NCBI GenBank assembly: GCA_965660145.1
Contig: CBFHYX010000001.1
Span: forward strand, 1 to 64,000
Reading direction: 5' to 3'
DNA length: 64,000 bases
From: JABURQ01 sp029243145
GTDB lineage: Bacteria; Planctomycetota; Planctomycetia; Planctomycetales; Planctomycetaceae
Below, in pieces: positions 1 through 9,099 of the stretch. Below the pieces are notes generated by a model. The model did not search any database. It saw only the letters and a list, made by a program, of their open reading frames with translations, and was not told the DNA's origin. Positions within the stretch are counted from its first letter, which is position 1. The number at the start of each line of letters is the position of its first letter. The position numbers and the translations under genes were made by a program.

Positions 1-1781
1 TTCAGGGAGCGGTCATCCTTCCGGAGTTGGTGAAGCCAACACCGACCGTGAAGCAACGAGCAATTGCAGCGGTTGGGTTCCTCGGGGTGGTTGGGGACAG
101 CGGGCACCGACAGATCAATCGAGGAACCTGGGAGGTCCGTTCAGACGGTGGTTCGACCATCAACTTTCTTTGGGAATGCATAACCAAAGGGAGGTCTGTT
201 CGGGAGTCGGCGAGGCCCATAGTAGTGTAGAAGCGGGGTAACTCCCGTGGAGCGAAGGGGCCTTGCGCAAGTCATGTTTTCCCACTCAAACACAGAGAGC
301 CGCTTGACCATGTCCACTACGGAAGATGAGACGCCCGCTCACAACCTGCCGGACAACGATCCGTGCGGTCGTGCCGGGCTGCCTCGGAAACTCTCTGAAC
401 TGCGTGCGAAACTCAGCCACAAGGCAAAGCAAGAGCCGAAGTTTCGATTTTACGCTTTGTACGATCGTATTATTCGGTTCGACGTGCTGCAAGCGGCCTA
501 CGCGTTGGTCCGCAAGGACAACGCGTAGGCCCGGTGTGGACGGTGTCCGCTTTCAGGACATCGAAAACGCCAGCGGGGGCGTTCGCCGGTTCTTGCAAGA
601 CCTACAAGAGGCTCTGCGCAGTAAGCGTTACAAGCCCCGTGCGGTGCTTCGCGTTTATGTTCCCAAGTCGGACGGTCGGCAACACCCGCTCGGCATTCCC
701 ACGATTAAGGATCGTGTGGTCCAAGCGGCCACGCTGTTGATTCTGGAGCCGATCTTCGAGGCCGATTTCCTGGACAGTTCCTTCGGGTTCCGTCCGGGGC
801 GCAGTGCTCACGATGCTCTGGATGCGATCCGCGGCCACTTGGCCCGGGGGAAACGGGAAGTTTACGATGCGGACCTGCAAGGGTACTTTGATTCGATTCC
901 CCACAAGAAGCTGATGAAGTGCGTGCAGATGCGGGTGAGTGACGGGCGTGTCCTGAAGCTGATCCGGCAGTGGCTCTCATCGGCCATCGAGGAAACTGAT
1001 GATCGAGGACGTCCGACCCACCGCCGCCCTTCGGCGGGCACACCTCAAGGAGGAGTGATCTCGCCACTGTTGGCGAACATCTATCTCCACTGGTTCGAGG
1101 TGCTGTTCCACCGCGCGGACGGATCGGCAAGTTGGGCCAATGCCTCCATCGTGCGTTATGCCGATGACTTTGTTGTGTTGGCCCGGTATCAGGGGGAGCG
1201 TCTGCGTGATTGGATCGAATCGACGCTGGAAGGTCGCTTTGAATTGACGATTAATCGTGAGAAGACGAAAGTGGTGTGTCTGGGTGAGGTGGGGGCAAGT
1301 CGCTGGAGTTTTTGGGTTTTTCACTGCGGTACGAACGCTCTGTGCTGGGAACAACGAGTTACCTGCACGTGGGTCCGAGCCGTCAGTCAATGAGCCGCTT
1401 CCGCGACCGCGTTCGCGATCTGACCGCCACTCGTTATTGTTTTCTTCCGGTAGGTCATCTGGTGTCCGAAGTGAATCGTTATCTTCGGGGTTGGTCGATC
1501 TATTTTCGGTATGGCCATCCTCGTCGTTCTTTTGCAGAGGCCAACCGTCATACGCTTTCGCGTCTGGTGATTCATCTGCAGCGTCGGAGTCAGCGGAAGT
1601 TCCGTCCTCCTGGAGACCGGTCCTTCTACAGCTATTTGTATGAGGATTTGGATTTGACGAGGATAAATGGAGTCCGTTGACGAGTTCCAGTTGGTGAAGA
1701 GACTTGTGGACCGCCGTGTGCGGGAAATCCGCACGCACGGTGGGATGAGGGGGGAGGAGCTTTGCTCCTCCTCTACTCTAC
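1..1781 (+). mobile_element. Group II intron, 5' end outside the window
   Basis: The first 250 bases lack a convincing reading frame and resemble domain I of a bacterial group II intron, including the block around 210-265 with the GAAGCGGGGTAA-type motif that usually precedes the intron ORF. A maturase/reverse transcriptase gene follows in the domain IV position. After its stop, a domain V-like hairpin lies at about 1708-1745: CCGTGTGCGG, a GAAA loop, then TCCGCACGCACGG. A GC-rich domain VI-like hairpin (GGAGGAGC, TTT, GCTCCTCC) lies at about 1752-1772. The 3' boundary near 1777-1781 is an estimate. The element abuts a dispersed repeat starting at about 1793. Domain layout is established for the family; the exact ends are inferred. 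Confidence 0.85.
310..1680 (+). pseudogene. ltrA: Group II intron reverse transcriptase/maturase, two frameshifts
   Basis: Three overlapping frames together encode one reverse transcriptase-maturase. The N-terminus (310-525, from ATG at 310) ends at a stop just after YALVRKDNA. The RT core continues in another frame from about 525 (RPGVDGV, GTPQGGVISPLLANIYL, and the catalytic YADD at about 1156-1167). A second shift in a run of G at about 1290-1297 moves to the frame carrying SLEFLGFSLRYERS and the maturase domain to 1680. The start has no strong Shine-Dalgarno. No HNH endonuclease domain is visible after the maturase part. As read, no full-length enzyme can be made, so the intron would need a helper protein to splice or move. 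Two sequencing errors are the alternative. Confidence 0.85.
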
Positions 1782-1792
1782 CGTCAAATAAG

Positions 1793-2150
1793 CTGATCTC
1801 TCAAACCGCTCTTGCCAACACCGATCTACCAGAGTTACCGTTCGTGATTCGCCTGACGGCGATTCGATCTTTGGCAATTTGAACGTCATCACAACCCGAT
1901 AGCGTGTTGATGAATGACGACCGCTGCAACGTGAGAAAGGAAGCGATCTCGCGTGACGTGGAAGATGCGTCCCGACAAAAAGCGGCATCACGCCAAAATG
2001 AAGTTATTCGCGTAAACCAATGAGAGTCAACAACTTGCTCAAGGGTATGGAAGATTCGGAATCAAGATTTGGCAACATTCGCGTCAAGATTTGGTCAAGA
2101 TTCGGTCGAGGTGTGTCCCCGATTCTCCGAATCTTGACATCTTGAAAACG
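1793..2150 (-). repeat. Dispersed repeat, copy L (inverted partner at 55891-56628)
   Basis: This gene-free stretch between the intron and the TerB gene matches, as reverse complement, 55891-56628 over its whole length. Shared blocks include the run around GTCACGCGAGATCG...CTCACGTTGCAGCGG and the block around CGCCGTCAGGCGAA...CTCTGGTAGA. Near one end, 10-base motifs CAAGATTYGG lie at 2063, 2085 and 2096, with an inverted copy at 2127-2136. No protein-coding content is credible here: the short frames contain no recognisable domain and are not conserved between copies. Bases 2151-2242 hold nothing I can identify. Confidence 0.85.
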
Positions 2151-2242
2151 TGCGTTGAGTGTTCGGAAACAGAATCGGTTGAGAAACCTTTGATTCAAAC
2201 TGCACGCTAGGTGCTGGCATCTCCAGAATTATTCTGATCATC

Positions 2243-4171
2243 TTACCCGGCAATGTCTCGTCCGTCCGCTTTTCGTGCTCGTCGCAGTCGGCGTGCTTCC
2301 TGATACAACACCCGTTTTTCGGTGGCGATCATCAGTTTTACGTCGGCTACCGAGTAGTCCATGCGATTTGCAAAGTCGACCACCAACTGTTTTTCCTGTC
2401 GGCTGAACCGACCGTCCGTCAAACAGACGTGGATGATTTGCCGTAAGCACTCACGAGCTTCTTGGGAATTTTCGGGAACGGGAAGTTCAATGTCGGTTTG
2501 TTGAGCCGTTTCGATCACACGGTCAAGGTCATCGTCAGTCAGATGACTATGCGCGGCCAGCTTCTTGAGCGCGGTTCGTTCCTTCTCATCAACATGACCA
2601 TCGCTGATCGCGACACGCGCAAGAACCGCCAGCATCAGCGATGGGTCGAGTGAAGTTTCGGATTGCGGTGTCGTCAATTTAATCTCGGGCAGATGATCCA
2701 CCTGGCGATACGCCATCTGATGATTGAACCGTTCGATATTCGTTAGCACCCAATCGTGTTTACCGTCAGTCAATGCCGTGCCGCAGAACGAACAGTTATC
2801 TTCCTTCGTGACGGCAATCGGCGCACCGCAGTTTGAACAGGACGACGATGCGAATGTACGCTCGGGACTGCTGACGACTCCTTTTTTGCGAGACAACACA
2901 TAAACATGAGAGTAAATTGCTTGCGGCTTGATCGTTCGATAACGTGCTGCAGGTTCTCCTTCGCATAATTTCCCCGACCAGCGAACCAGCACGCGAACTT
3001 CGTCGTCACGTTGATCAGACGATGATTGCACGCTGAGCGTTTCCACTTTACCGACGGCCGGATCTTTCCAGAATTGGTTCGCATCGAGAGCCGCCATGGG
3101 CGGGATGCCATCGATTTGGCTGGAGAGAATCGGCTCGGCATATCCGGTGTTCTGGAAGAAGTGAGCCGCGTTAAGACGATAAAACAACACCGAGGTCCGG
3201 TCTTCGACATGCTGGACGCTGAACGCGGGGTCGGTTTGTTGGAGTGATTCCAGTCCTTCGACCTTATGGGTCGGATCAGGCAAGCTCCACTCGCTCACCT
3301 GAGTGATCTCGGCCAATACCCAATCATGCTCCCCCGAGTTCACGACGGAACCGCAAGCCTGACATTCGGCTCGGTCCTGAATTTTCAGCGGTGCGGCACA
3401 ACTGGGACAGTTCCCTTCCATACTTCCCTTGCGAGAGAGCGTCTGCGCTCCGCTGCGGCGATGAAACGACCAGACTTCGGTAAACTCTTCGGAGGATCCA
3501 TGACCTCGGACTTTGCGATCTGTTTCCAAGCTGAGATCATAATCGATCGCATTGGCACGAATCGAAATATGAACGGTGTCGAAGAGACTGTCGGAATAGA
3601 TAGCGACTGTTTCCGCCTCCACGACCTGCACGTCTTCCATGACATTTCGAAAGCCTTCTGCTTTCTGCATGTCGATTTGTAATGAGAAGCGTTCGTTGAT
3701 CCCGTCACTGATAAAAGCGCGGACGGGAGACATCTCTTGATGACTCCAGGCATCTTGGATTTTTACGAACGCTTGTGAAACACGATCCAGAAAGGCTTGT
3801 TCCTCAAACTCATGATCTTTGTTCTGTAAGTCGAACAGTGCCATTTTTTTGACATGTTCCCGTTGCTTCCGAGCCTCTCGATGAATCACATGAGATTGGT
3901 ATCCTTCCTTCGTCTGGTTACCTCCCCAGAACAGACCAACTAGTACCAGGATGGTTAATGGAATTCCAATGATGGGATAATGAATGCACAGTCTGATGAG
4001 CAGATAAATCAGAAAGCCAGCACCATCTCCGCCTCCACTTCCACCGCCACCACCAAATCCTCCCCCACCACCCGCACGAGCCCACGCCACCATCGGCAGC
4101 ATGACGATTGAAAACGCCAGTAGCCAAAAGCAGATTTTAGAGATTCGAGAAAGGTAACATCGTGCAGACAT
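2243..4171 (-). CDS. Membrane-anchored Tim44-like / zinc-ribbon / TerB-domain protein
   Basis: A 642-residue protein when started at 4171, where AGGA precedes ATG and a hydrophobic N-terminus follows; a longer frame to 4309 has no such support. Order of parts: signal or anchor helix (residues 12-30), Gly-rich linker (about 31-45), second hydrophobic stretch (about 50-75), a Tim44-like region (about 105-245), a CPSC...CQAC zinc ribbon near 255, a second region of similar type, a CSNC...CSFC zinc ribbon near 444, and a TerB-like helical domain from about 510 (AVLARVAISDGHVDEKER). Tim44-like domains bind membranes or partner proteins and TerB folds bind metal or sit at membrane stress sites; the actual role is unknown. 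It is the last gene before the repeat and intron. Confidence 0.8.
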   Translation of the reverse strand: MSARCYLSRISKICFWLLAFSIVMLPMVAWARAGGGGGFGGGGGSGGGDGAGFLIYLLIRLCIHYPIIGIPLTILVLVGLFWGGNQTKEGYQSHVIHREARKQREHVKKMALFDLQNKDHEFEEQAFLDRVSQAFVKIQDAWSHQEMSPVRAFISDGINERFSLQIDMQKAEGFRNVMEDVQVVEAETVAIYSDSLFDTVHISIRANAIDYDLSLETDRKVRGHGSSEEFTEVWSFHRRSGAQTLSRKGSMEGNCPSCAAPLKIQDRAECQACGSVVNSGEHDWVLAEITQVSEWSLPDPTHKVEGLESLQQTDPAFSVQHVEDRTSVLFYRLNAAHFFQNTGYAEPILSSQIDGIPPMAALDANQFWKDPAVGKVETLSVQSSSDQRDDEVRVLVRWSGKLCEGEPAARYRTIKPQAIYSHVYVLSRKKGVVSSPERTFASSSCSNCGAPIAVTKEDNCSFCGTALTDGKHDWVLTNIERFNHQMAYRQVDHLPEIKLTTPQSETSLDPSLMLAVLARVAISDGHVDEKERTALKKLAAHSHLTDDDLDRVIETAQQTDIELPVPENSQEARECLRQIIHVCLTDGRFSRQEKQLVVDFANRMDYSVADVKLMIATEKRVLYQEARRLRRARKADGRDIAG

Positions 4172-4378
4172 ATGGTTTCCTGTGAGGGCTGGCTGCGAAG
4201 AACCAGAATGTTTAACGTGGAAAAGAGTAATTCGGATCTTTGCCAATTGATTGCTCTTCTTCAGACAGCGCTGCCGATGCACAAATCGAAATCGCACACA
4301 ACACATCATACAGAATTGTGGTCTTTGAATGTCGTAGGATTCTCAATTCTGGCAGTTTCAATATCATTCGAGAGTCTA

Positions 4379-5527
4379 TTATGATCCGCTACTGTTGGTA
4401 TCTTTCAATCTCTCAATCGAAAACATCGCATTAGGCTCGGCAGCTCCCATCACGCATTGAGAGACATGTTCTCCCAAAGCCGGCCCCAACTTGAAACTAT
4501 GGCCCGAACCGCCACCAATGATCCACGTGTTCTCTGAATGCGGATGGCGATCAATCACCAAATGACCGTCGGGACTATTGCTGTACTGGCAAACTCTCGA
4601 TTCGATCAATGGTGCGTCTTTGAGCAGAGGAAAACGATGTCCCAGAAATTGGCGAGCTTGCTCGATTCGTGTTTCTGAAGGGATTCTTGAATCGTGGGTT
4701 GGGTCGATCAACGGACCACGCGAGTCATCACAAATTTTGAAGCCGCGACGATCAACCGACGGGACTCCATAATACAACGGCTCATCATAATTCAACCACG
4801 CAGGGAACTGTCCTGTGTCAAACAGATCGACACCCGCAGGTGTCCCGAAGTAATAAACTTCTTGTCGACTGACAGAAATACCAGTTCCAATGATGTCGGG
4901 AAACAACTTGGGCAACCAGGGGCCACACGCAAAGACATATTGATCGGCAGTCAGCGTGCTTCCGTCAGACAAGCGTAGATGATCGATCTCATCTCGGTCG
5001 TTGAACTCGGGATCAACGCCGAGTTGCTGATAGACTCCACCCGCTTTCTGAAACTGTTCACAGACAACTCGACAGGCGTGTCGCGCTTTCAGATATCCGG
5101 CTGAATGTTCGAGATAGACAGATTGAACGTCCTCAAAATTGACTTGTGGATATTGTTTTTGTGCGTCGGCCAGTTCCAATTGATCGACGGTCAGTCCGAA
5201 CTCCTCGATCACTGGGATTGATAACTTCGCATAATCGTCGTCTTCGACGAACATCCAGAGTAGACCGGTATGATGGTAGAGAGATTCTTGCCAACGCTTT
5301 CCAAGTTCTTTCCAAAGTTCGAGCGCACGAATCGACCACTCGACATAGATACGATCCTGACCGTAGATACCGCGGATCAACCGAGTTTCACCCCCTGAAC
5401 TGGCTCGTGAATGTCCGGGACCCCAAGCGTCAATTAACGTGACATTGGCGCCTTTCTGCTGCAGATGCCAAGCGGTCCAACCGCCCATCGCACCGGCTCC
5501 GATGACGGCGATGTGTGGTTGAGTCAT
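4379..5527 (-). CDS. FAD-dependent amine oxidase, monomeric sarcosine oxidase / N-methyltryptophan oxidase type
   Basis: The 382-residue protein starts with a Rossmann FAD-binding site (VIGAGAMGGWTAWHL) and ends with the GGGSGHSFKLGP motif of the DAO/MSOX family. Cys in the RVCQYSNSPDGH segment near residue 311 sits where this family attaches FAD covalently. Members oxidise N-methyl amino acids or other secondary amines to the amine, formaldehyde and hydrogen peroxide; the substrate here cannot be read from sequence. The start codon overlaps the stop of the upstream fic gene by four bases (ATGA, 5524-5527), so the two are probably translated together. Length is normal for the family. Confidence 0.88.
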   Translation of the reverse strand: MTQPHIAVIGAGAMGGWTAWHLQQKGANVTLIDAWGPGHSRASSGGETRLIRGIYGQDRIYVEWSIRALELWKELGKRWQESLYHHTGLLWMFVEDDDYAKLSIPVIEEFGLTVDQLELADAQKQYPQVNFEDVQSVYLEHSAGYLKARHACRVVCEQFQKAGGVYQQLGVDPEFNDRDEIDHLRLSDGSTLTADQYVFACGPWLPKLFPDIIGTGISVSRQEVYYFGTPAGVDLFDTGQFPAWLNYDEPLYYGVPSVDRRGFKICDDSRGPLIDPTHDSRIPSETRIEQARQFLGHRFPLLKDAPLIESRVCQYSNSPDGHLVIDRHPHSENTWIIGGGSGHSFKLGPALGEHVSQCVMGAAEPNAMFSIERLKDTNSSGS

Positions 5528-6672
5528 TCGTTTTCCTCATACGCCACCTTCATCACTTCACGACAGTAAAAAGTCCGTGGTTTGCGGTTTGAAAGTTCTT
5601 GTAAGATGCCATATTTCATGAGGAGTTCGATATCTTTCTTCGCCGTCATGTAAACAATTCCAAACATTTTTTCGACTTTTGGAACTGTGACCAAGGGGGC
5701 GGAAAAGAGGCTTTCGATCAATGGATGTGTCCGCGAACTCGGAGTTTCGATGCGCTCATGAAATTTGGTACGAAGGTCATTTAACTGACCGCATCTTCTA
5801 ATGGAATCGTTGGATTGAGCGATCACTCCACGCAAGCAGAATTCGACCCATGATGACCAATCACCCTGAGTACTGATATTGAAAATTTTCTGAATATATT
5901 CATCTTTGTAAGTTTCAAAGAATGCACTGAGATACAACCAAGGGGAGGCGTGCCCAAGCAAGTGAGAGATCATCAATGCCAATAAAGCTCGCCCCACACG
6001 TCCGTTGCCATCCTGAAAAGGGTGGATGGCTTCGAACTGATAATGCACCAAAAAGCTACGCACCAATGGATCATAGAGCGTATCAGAACTGTTCATGAAT
6101 TCTTCGAGTTCGTTCATCAAACTCTCGACTCGATTTGCTGGTGGAGGAATATATCGACCACTGGAACCGATCTGAACCTGAATCTTGCGAAACTCGCCGG
6201 GTGATTTATTGCGACCTCTGACTCCATGCATGAGAGTTTTATGCATGAGTTTGATGAGTCGATTACAAAGCGGAAGTTCTTCGAGAAGTTGACTCCCTTC
6301 CTGCAACGCGGTCGAATAATTAAAAACTTCCTGCCAGTCGGCAACCGGATTGGAAGCAGAAGTTGGTTCCGAAGGATCCAGTTCAAACATCAATAGCTGA
6401 TGAGGAGTGACATAGGTTCCTTCGATACTCGAAGAAGCAATTGCTTCCCGCTTCTGAAGTGGTCGAAGTAATAAAAGGGGGTCGGGAATTGTTTGGCCGA
6501 TGCCGTTCAAAGTACCAAGTGATTCTTTGGCCTCGGCAAGCAATGGCCAAAGGGCCGGGTCAAACTCCCAATCGCCACTCAGAGAGTGGGGGACGAAAGC
6601 ATGACCAGCCCGTGGATGGTCAATGGGGACGATCCGACCCGTAAGTTCGTGACCGAATAAGTGAATATCCAA
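5524..6672 (-). CDS. Fic family protein, class II (self-inhibited), with C-terminal winged helix
   Basis: The 382-residue protein carries the complete Fic active-site loop HPFQDGNGRVGR near residue 215; the His and phosphate-binding residues are all present. An N-terminal inhibitory motif SSSIEG near residue 80 fits (S/T)xxxE(G/N), which places the protein in class II, where a helix of the same protein blocks ATP. The last 90 residues (from about VTVPKVEKMFGIVYMTAKKD) look like a winged helix, as in many Fic proteins. Fic enzymes usually transfer AMP to target proteins; the target is unknown. The gene is followed by an amine oxidase with an ATGA overlap and preceded by an AT-rich region with repeated TTAGCATT motifs. 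Confidence 0.9.
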   Translation of the reverse strand: MDIHLFGHELTGRIVPIDHPRAGHAFVPHSLSGDWEFDPALWPLLAEAKESLGTLNGIGQTIPDPLLLLRPLQKREAIASSSIEGTYVTPHQLLMFELDPSEPTSASNPVADWQEVFNYSTALQEGSQLLEELPLCNRLIKLMHKTLMHGVRGRNKSPGEFRKIQVQIGSSGRYIPPPANRVESLMNELEEFMNSSDTLYDPLVRSFLVHYQFEAIHPFQDGNGRVGRALLALMISHLLGHASPWLYLSAFFETYKDEYIQKIFNISTQGDWSSWVEFCLRGVIAQSNDSIRRCGQLNDLRTKFHERIETPSSRTHPLIESLFSAPLVTVPKVEKMFGIVYMTAKKDIELLMKYGILQELSNRKPRTFYCREVMKVAYEENE

Positions 6673-6699
6673 TGGAATAAGTCCCGATTAACTGAGTTT

Positions 6700-6780
6700 G
6701 AACACCAGCTAAATTTTAGCATTAATAATTAGCCAGGGAAGTGATTTTATTTATCTTATGCCTAAAAATTAGCATTCATC
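6700..6780. promoter_or_regulatory. AT-rich region with repeated TTAGCATT motifs between fic and a divergent gene
   Basis: This is the divergent promoter region of fic (minus) and the DUF1501 gene (plus). It is much richer in A and T than its surroundings. ATTTTAGCATTAA at 6713-6725 and AAATTAGCATTCA at 6766-6778 are near-identical and 53 bases apart. An overlapping near-palindrome GCTAAATTTTAGC lies at 6708-6720. The spacing from the fic start (36-106 bases upstream) fits operator sites. A Fic protein with a winged helix could bind its own promoter, but this is inference. Confidence 0.35.
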
Positions 6781-6887
6781 TCACTTTTTCGTAATTTCGA
6801 TCATTGATCGCACACAGTACAATCTAAAACATCAACCAATATCGATCTGTCAGTGCAGACACAGTTTCAATCGAGCCGAGAGGACGC

Positions 6888-8267
6888 ATGATGCTCGAGT
6901 TACAAAACGGCCAAAAGCGTGGCAATTGTCAGGGAGTCTCACGGCGATCTGCTTTGAAAGCCGGGTTTCTCGGTCTGACCGGACTTACACAAGCCGACCT
7001 GTTTCGGATGCAGGCCGAAGGGTCCGCCCGTAAAACCAATAAATCAGTCATCCTAATCTGGCTGGACGGTGGACCGAGTCAACTCGAAACCTATGATCCC
7101 AAACCGCACGCTCCGATGGAATATCGTGGGCCGTGGGGAGCGATCTCCACAAACGTCCCCGGCATGGAGTGCTCCGAAATTTTACCGATGCACGCGCAAC
7201 ATGCTGATAAGATGGTCTTCATTCGTTCGCTCCATCACGACACAGGAGACCACTTCGCGGGTGCTCACTGGATGCTGACTGGCCGCTTTGGGTCCACCTC
7301 AGCAGATAAAGTTCAAAAGTTTCCTTCTGTGGGATCTTATGTTTCCAGAATACGTGGAGAAAACAAAACAGGACTCCCTGCGTACGTCGGGTTACCTGCC
7401 GCACAAAGTGTTTACATCTATCCCGGTTATCAGGGGGCCGCCTACTTGGGCCAATCATTCAATCCGTTTCAGGTGAATGATCAGCAAAAGTATCTTTCTG
7501 CGAAATACACCGCGCCCATCAACCCGCCGCAGATTCTGGCGAACGTCGCCGCTGATCAGGTCGAGAGATCTTTGAGCCGATTTGATTTATTGACCAAAAT
7601 TGATGGATTGAAGCGTGAAGTCGATCAGACAGGAATGATGGATTCATTTGATCGCTACCAGCAACAGGCAGTCGACATGATTCTCGGCGGTGAAGCACGA
7701 GAAGCTTTTGACATCGAAAAAGAAGACCCCAAACTTCGTGATCGATATGGACGCGGACCGTGGGGGCATTACACGCTTCTTGCGCGACGTTTGGTTGAAT
7801 CGGGCGTCACCTTCGTGACGGTCGATATGCCTCATTGGGACGATCACTCGCGTATCAAGGATGGTCACGGATACAAACTTCCGGTTGTGGACCGGGCTGT
7901 CTCCGCTCTGCTCGACGATCTCACGCTGCGTGGTATGTTGGACGATGTACTGGTTGTCGTGATGGGAGAATTTGGTCGGACGCCACGATTGAATCAGGGA
8001 CAACCGGGGATACCCATTCCCGGACGCGATCACTGGGGAAACGCGATTTCGGTCATGATGGCGGGAGGCGGTTTGCAAGGAGGTGCCATTGTTGGCAAGA
8101 CGAATGATAAAGCCGAACATCCCATCGAACGAGCACTCACACCTGAGAATATTCTCGCGACTGTCTATGATGTGATGGGCATCGACCCTACTCAAACATT
8201 CTTGGATCACTCGGGACGCCCAATTCCGATCCTTCCGAATAACGAACCAATCCGTGAGATTTTGTGA
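6888..8267 (+). CDS. DUF1501 protein (secreted, alkaline-phosphatase-superfamily fold)
   Basis: The 459-residue protein starts after GAGGACGC and has a Tat-like N-terminus (SRRSALKAGFLGL). It carries hallmarks of the DUF1501 family: WLDGGPSQLETYDPK, GEFGRTPR, and GRDHWGNAISVMMAGGG. The family belongs to the sulfatase/alkaline phosphatase clan and is expanded in planctomycetes, usually beside DUF1549/DUF1553 cytochrome proteins. Here it stands without that partner, followed by a DUF4198-like secreted protein 27 bases downstream, so the two may be cotranscribed. The reaction is not known for the family. Confidence 0.88.
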   Translation: MMLELQNGQKRGNCQGVSRRSALKAGFLGLTGLTQADLFRMQAEGSARKTNKSVILIWLDGGPSQLETYDPKPHAPMEYRGPWGAISTNVPGMECSEILPMHAQHADKMVFIRSLHHDTGDHFAGAHWMLTGRFGSTSADKVQKFPSVGSYVSRIRGENKTGLPAYVGLPAAQSVYIYPGYQGAAYLGQSFNPFQVNDQQKYLSAKYTAPINPPQILANVAADQVERSLSRFDLLTKIDGLKREVDQTGMMDSFDRYQQQAVDMILGGEAREAFDIEKEDPKLRDRYGRGPWGHYTLLARRLVESGVTFVTVDMPHWDDHSRIKDGHGYKLPVVDRAVSALLDDLTLRGMLDDVLVVVMGEFGRTPRLNQGQPGIPIPGRDHWGNAISVMMAGGGLQGGAIVGKTNDKAEHPIERALTPENILATVYDVMGIDPTQTFLDHSGRPIPILPNNEPIREIL

Positions 8268-8294
8268 TCTCTCACGATTAGAAAGAATTCTCCC

Positions 8295-9020
8295 ATGCGT
8301 CATAGGAGCTGCCTGATCGCTCTCATGATCTGTTTGGCCTTACTCTCCACAACAGCCTCCGCTCATTATCTATGGGTGATTGTTGAATCCTCCAAGACGG
8401 GTGACGATACTGCGAAAATGTACTTCGAACACTCGGCAGTTCCCGGAGATGGACATTACCTTGATCATTTCACAACCGGCTCACAAATGTGGCTGCAAAC
8501 TCCGTCGCTCTCCAAAGCTCAAAAATTGACGCTCATCGAAGCGAAAACAGAGAAGCACCGCTGGCTCGAAACAAAGCTCGATCAACCAACTCCCTGCAGC
8601 CTCGATATGTACGGAAAATTTGGCGTCTACTTCTACAAAAAGAAACCGGTTCTACTTCACTATTACGGACGCTTTCTCGATGTTGATTCCACAGCAGAAA
8701 TCAACACCCTCTCGCAAGCCCCTCATCTCAATCTCGACGTCAGCCCCGAATGGAACGAGGGAGAAATGACTCTCACCGTTCGCTGGCAAGGTAAACCAGC
8801 CGCTGAAAGCGAAGTCATCCTCTTCGGGCCTCAAAAGTTCAGGGAAACTATGAAGACCGATTCGAATGGGCAAATCCGATTTAAGCCTTCTGCCTCAGGA
8901 CGTTATTTGGTCCGCAGTTCTGTCGAGTTTCAAACAGCCGGTACGGATGATGACGGTCAGGATTACAAAGCCATACGTCATACCGGTACGCTGGTGTTCG
9001 ATCTTCCTGAGGTGAAGTAA
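8295..9020 (+). CDS. Secreted DUF4198-like protein
   Basis: This 241-residue protein has a clear signal peptide (MRHRSCLIALMICLALLSTTASA) and begins its mature part with AHYLWV. That Ala-His start is typical of DUF4198 proteins, some of which are linked to metal (nickel or cobalt) uptake through the N-terminal His. The second half (about residues 145-240) reads like a beta-sandwich carbohydrate-binding or transthyretin-like fold (TDSNGQIRFKPSASGRYLVR). The role in this organism is not shown by sequence. It probably shares a transcript with the upstream DUF1501 gene. Confidence 0.7.
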   Translation: MRHRSCLIALMICLALLSTTASAHYLWVIVESSKTGDDTAKMYFEHSAVPGDGHYLDHFTTGSQMWLQTPSLSKAQKLTLIEAKTEKHRWLETKLDQPTPCSLDMYGKFGVYFYKKKPVLLHYYGRFLDVDSTAEINTLSQAPHLNLDVSPEWNEGEMTLTVRWQGKPAAESEVILFGPQKFRETMKTDSNGQIRFKPSASGRYLVRSSVEFQTAGTDDDGQDYKAIRHTGTLVFDLPEVK

Positions 9021-9099
9021 TCTGTTGTTGGAGTGCGAACATTCGAGAATCACGCTATGATCGAGTGAGATATTTTCTACTCATTCATGATACCGACCT

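Noticed and set aside
977..1738. 253-codon minus-strand frame
   Set aside because: Antisense to the reverse transcriptase, which has clear RT motifs.
7644..8303. 219-codon minus-strand frame
   Set aside because: Antisense to the DUF1501 gene with no family features; a shadow of the strong plus-strand gene.
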